Assembly: GCA_039188505.1 (NCBI GenBank)
Contig: JBCCZC010000326.1
Span: forward strand, 1-6,614
DNA: 6,614 nt
From: JBCCZC01 sp039188505
GTDB taxonomy: Bacteria; Pseudomonadota; Gammaproteobacteria; Xanthomonadales; SZUA-38
Reading direction: 5' to 3'
Below, piece by piece: positions 6,307 through 6,614 of this stretch. The notes beneath the pieces are model-generated. The model was given only the letters and a program-made list of their open reading frames with translations. It was not told where the DNA came from and ran no database searches. Each line of letters begins with the position of its first letter. The first letter of the stretch is position 1. Made by a program: the position numbers and the translations under genes.

Positions 6307-6455
6307 GCCGCTACGGAAGGAAAAAAAACCCAGGGCCAGGACGAAGGCGCCGGTGCCGCACAGGGAGGTGCGGCCATTGCCGATGCGGGCGTCGGCAATG
6401 TGAGGAATCCGGAAACCACGCTTTTCGGATTCCGGGTTCGGGCCGGCCATGGGCC
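6307..6455 (+). repeat. Tandem structured repeat, copy 1
   Basis: This 149-base unit is about 90% identical by hand alignment to the next 147 bases or so. In order it holds the GCCGCTACGG opening (6307-6316), an A-run of 8, the near-palindrome GGCGCC-GGTGCC (6346-6357) and three adjoining hairpins. Hairpin 1 (6355-6374) has a 7-bp stem and the hexaloop AGGGAG. Hairpin 2 (6375-6400) has a 9-bp stem CATTGCCGA/TCGGCAATG. Hairpin 3 (6404-6433) has a 12-bp stem with one G·T pair and the 6-base loop CCACGC. The near-palindrome and hairpin 1 share 6355-6357, so they would be alternative folds. Strand is given as plus because the copy differences keep pairing better on that strand. It may be a non-coding RNA or a dispersed element; I cannot name a family. 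Confidence 0.8.
6355..6374 (+). promoter_or_regulatory. CsrA/RsmA-type hexaloop hairpin, copy 1
   Basis: A perfect 7-bp stem (GCCGCAC/GTGCGGC) closes the hexaloop A-G-G-G-A-G, which fits ANGGAN closed by a C-G pair. The linear site ACAGGGAGGT matches 9 of 10 positions of the CsrA SELEX consensus ACARGGAUGU. This holds only if the plus strand is transcribed. The match is seen in the sequence; binding is inference. Confidence 0.4.
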
Positions 6456-6501
6456 GCCGCTACGGTAGGAAAAAACTCCGGGTTAGAACGAAGGCACCGG
6501 T

Positions 6502-6521
6502 GCCGCACAGGGAGGTGCAGC
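6502..6521 (+). promoter_or_regulatory. CsrA/RsmA-type hexaloop hairpin, copy 2
   Basis: It has the same AGGGAG hexaloop and inner 4-bp stem as copy 1. The third pair from the base is a C·A mismatch (6504/6519), which weakens the hairpin. Confidence 0.35.
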
Positions 6522-6590
6522 TATTGTCGACGCGGGCGTCGGCAATGCGAGGAATCCGGAAACCATGCTTTTCGGATTCCGGGTTCGGGC

Positions 6591-6606
6591 CGGCCACGGA
6601 CGGCCG
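6591..6606 (+). promoter_or_regulatory. ACGGAC hexaloop hairpin at the window end
   Basis: A 5-bp stem CGGCC/GGCCG closes the loop A-C-G-G-A-C, another ANGGAN loop closed by C-G. At the matching place copy 1 has a CGGCC-ATG-GGCCG stem with no GGA, so the motif arose or was lost in one copy. Confidence 0.35.
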
Positions 6607-6614
6607 CGACGTAA

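Larger units (their letters stand above)
6456..6614 (+). repeat. Tandem structured repeat, copy 2 (reaches window end)
   Basis: This second unit begins with the same GCCGCTACGG directly after copy 1. The A-run has 6 bases instead of 8, so the offset falls from 149 to 147. The palindrome GGCACC-GGTGCC (6493-6504) is perfect here. Hairpin 1 (6502-6521) keeps the AGGGAG hexaloop with one C·A mismatch. Hairpin 2 (6522-6547) keeps its stem through U·G pairs. Hairpin 3 (6551-6580) has an identical stem and the loop CCATGC. The copy diverges after 6595: CGGCC-ACGGAC-GGCCG (6591-6606) makes a further hexaloop hairpin absent from copy 1. The last bases (GCCGCGACG) look like a decayed copy of the unit's opening, so a third unit may follow. 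Confidence 0.78.

Noticed and set aside
6317..6332. T-run on the minus strand in each repeat (A8 and A6 on plus) as an intrinsic terminator
   Set aside because: No stable stem directly precedes the T-run in minus-strand orientation; the nearest palindrome is about 20 bases away.
5920..6508. Minus-strand frames through the tandem repeats (65 and 176 codons)
   Set aside because: They run through the hairpins and translate into Arg/Pro/Trp-rich sequence with no motif. The two copies are read in different frames because of the 2-base length difference. They are probably spurious, though such repeats are often annotated as hypothetical proteins.
6307..6614. CRISPR array
   Set aside because: There are only two units of about 148 bases, similar along their whole length, with no short repeat/variable spacer alternation and no cas gene.
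6226..6614. Insertion sequence or integron-type element
   Set aside because: There is no transposase or integrase, no terminal inverted repeats bounding the block, and no target duplication that I can see.

Overview
The window is a GC-rich chromosomal segment that looks like a gammaproteobacterium (Xanthomonadales/Chromatiales-like). The support is gene content and protein length: a σ54 response regulator of the NtrX kind runs into trkA and trkH, TrkA (458 aa) and TrkH (483 aa) have the lengths of the enterobacterial proteins, and a YhgN-like MarC protein lies nearby. The taxonomic placement is inference.

Positions 1-3912, plus strand: a potassium-uptake operon. The 3' end of an ntrX-type regulator overlaps trkA by ATGA. 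A 203-base spacer with hairpins separates trkA from trkH, and trkH overlaps a small TPR protein gene (TGATG-type junction). TrkH is the membrane K+ pore and TrkA its nucleotide-binding gating subunit. The upstream regulator suggests that envelope or nitrogen/redox sensing and K+ uptake may be co-transcribed.

Positions 3940-4527, minus strand: a MarC-family integral membrane protein gene, convergent with the TPR gene and divergent from the next operon. The 155-base divergent region holds a candidate -10 box for marC, a bulged hairpin and a 10-base palindrome.

Positions 4683-6225, plus strand: a three-gene set made of a putative lipoprotein with a secretin-N1-like segment, an ECF sigma factor and a small single-pass membrane protein. 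The last two overlap by 20 bases with a strong Shine-Dalgarno sequence. The layout suggests an envelope-linked sigma factor with a non-standard membrane partner. I do not recognise the outer two proteins as named families.

Positions 6226-6614: no convincing protein gene, but dense RNA-like structure. A long-range stem (6231-6304) is followed by two tandem ~148-base direct repeats, each with three back-to-back hairpins. Most differences between the copies within the stems keep base pairing when read on the plus strand (G·U exchanges), and both copies present a hexaloop of the CsrA/RsmA ANGGAN type. This is the most unusual part of the window: either a tandem structured non-coding RNA or a dispersed repeat family of this genome. 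The second copy runs to the window edge, so the array may continue.
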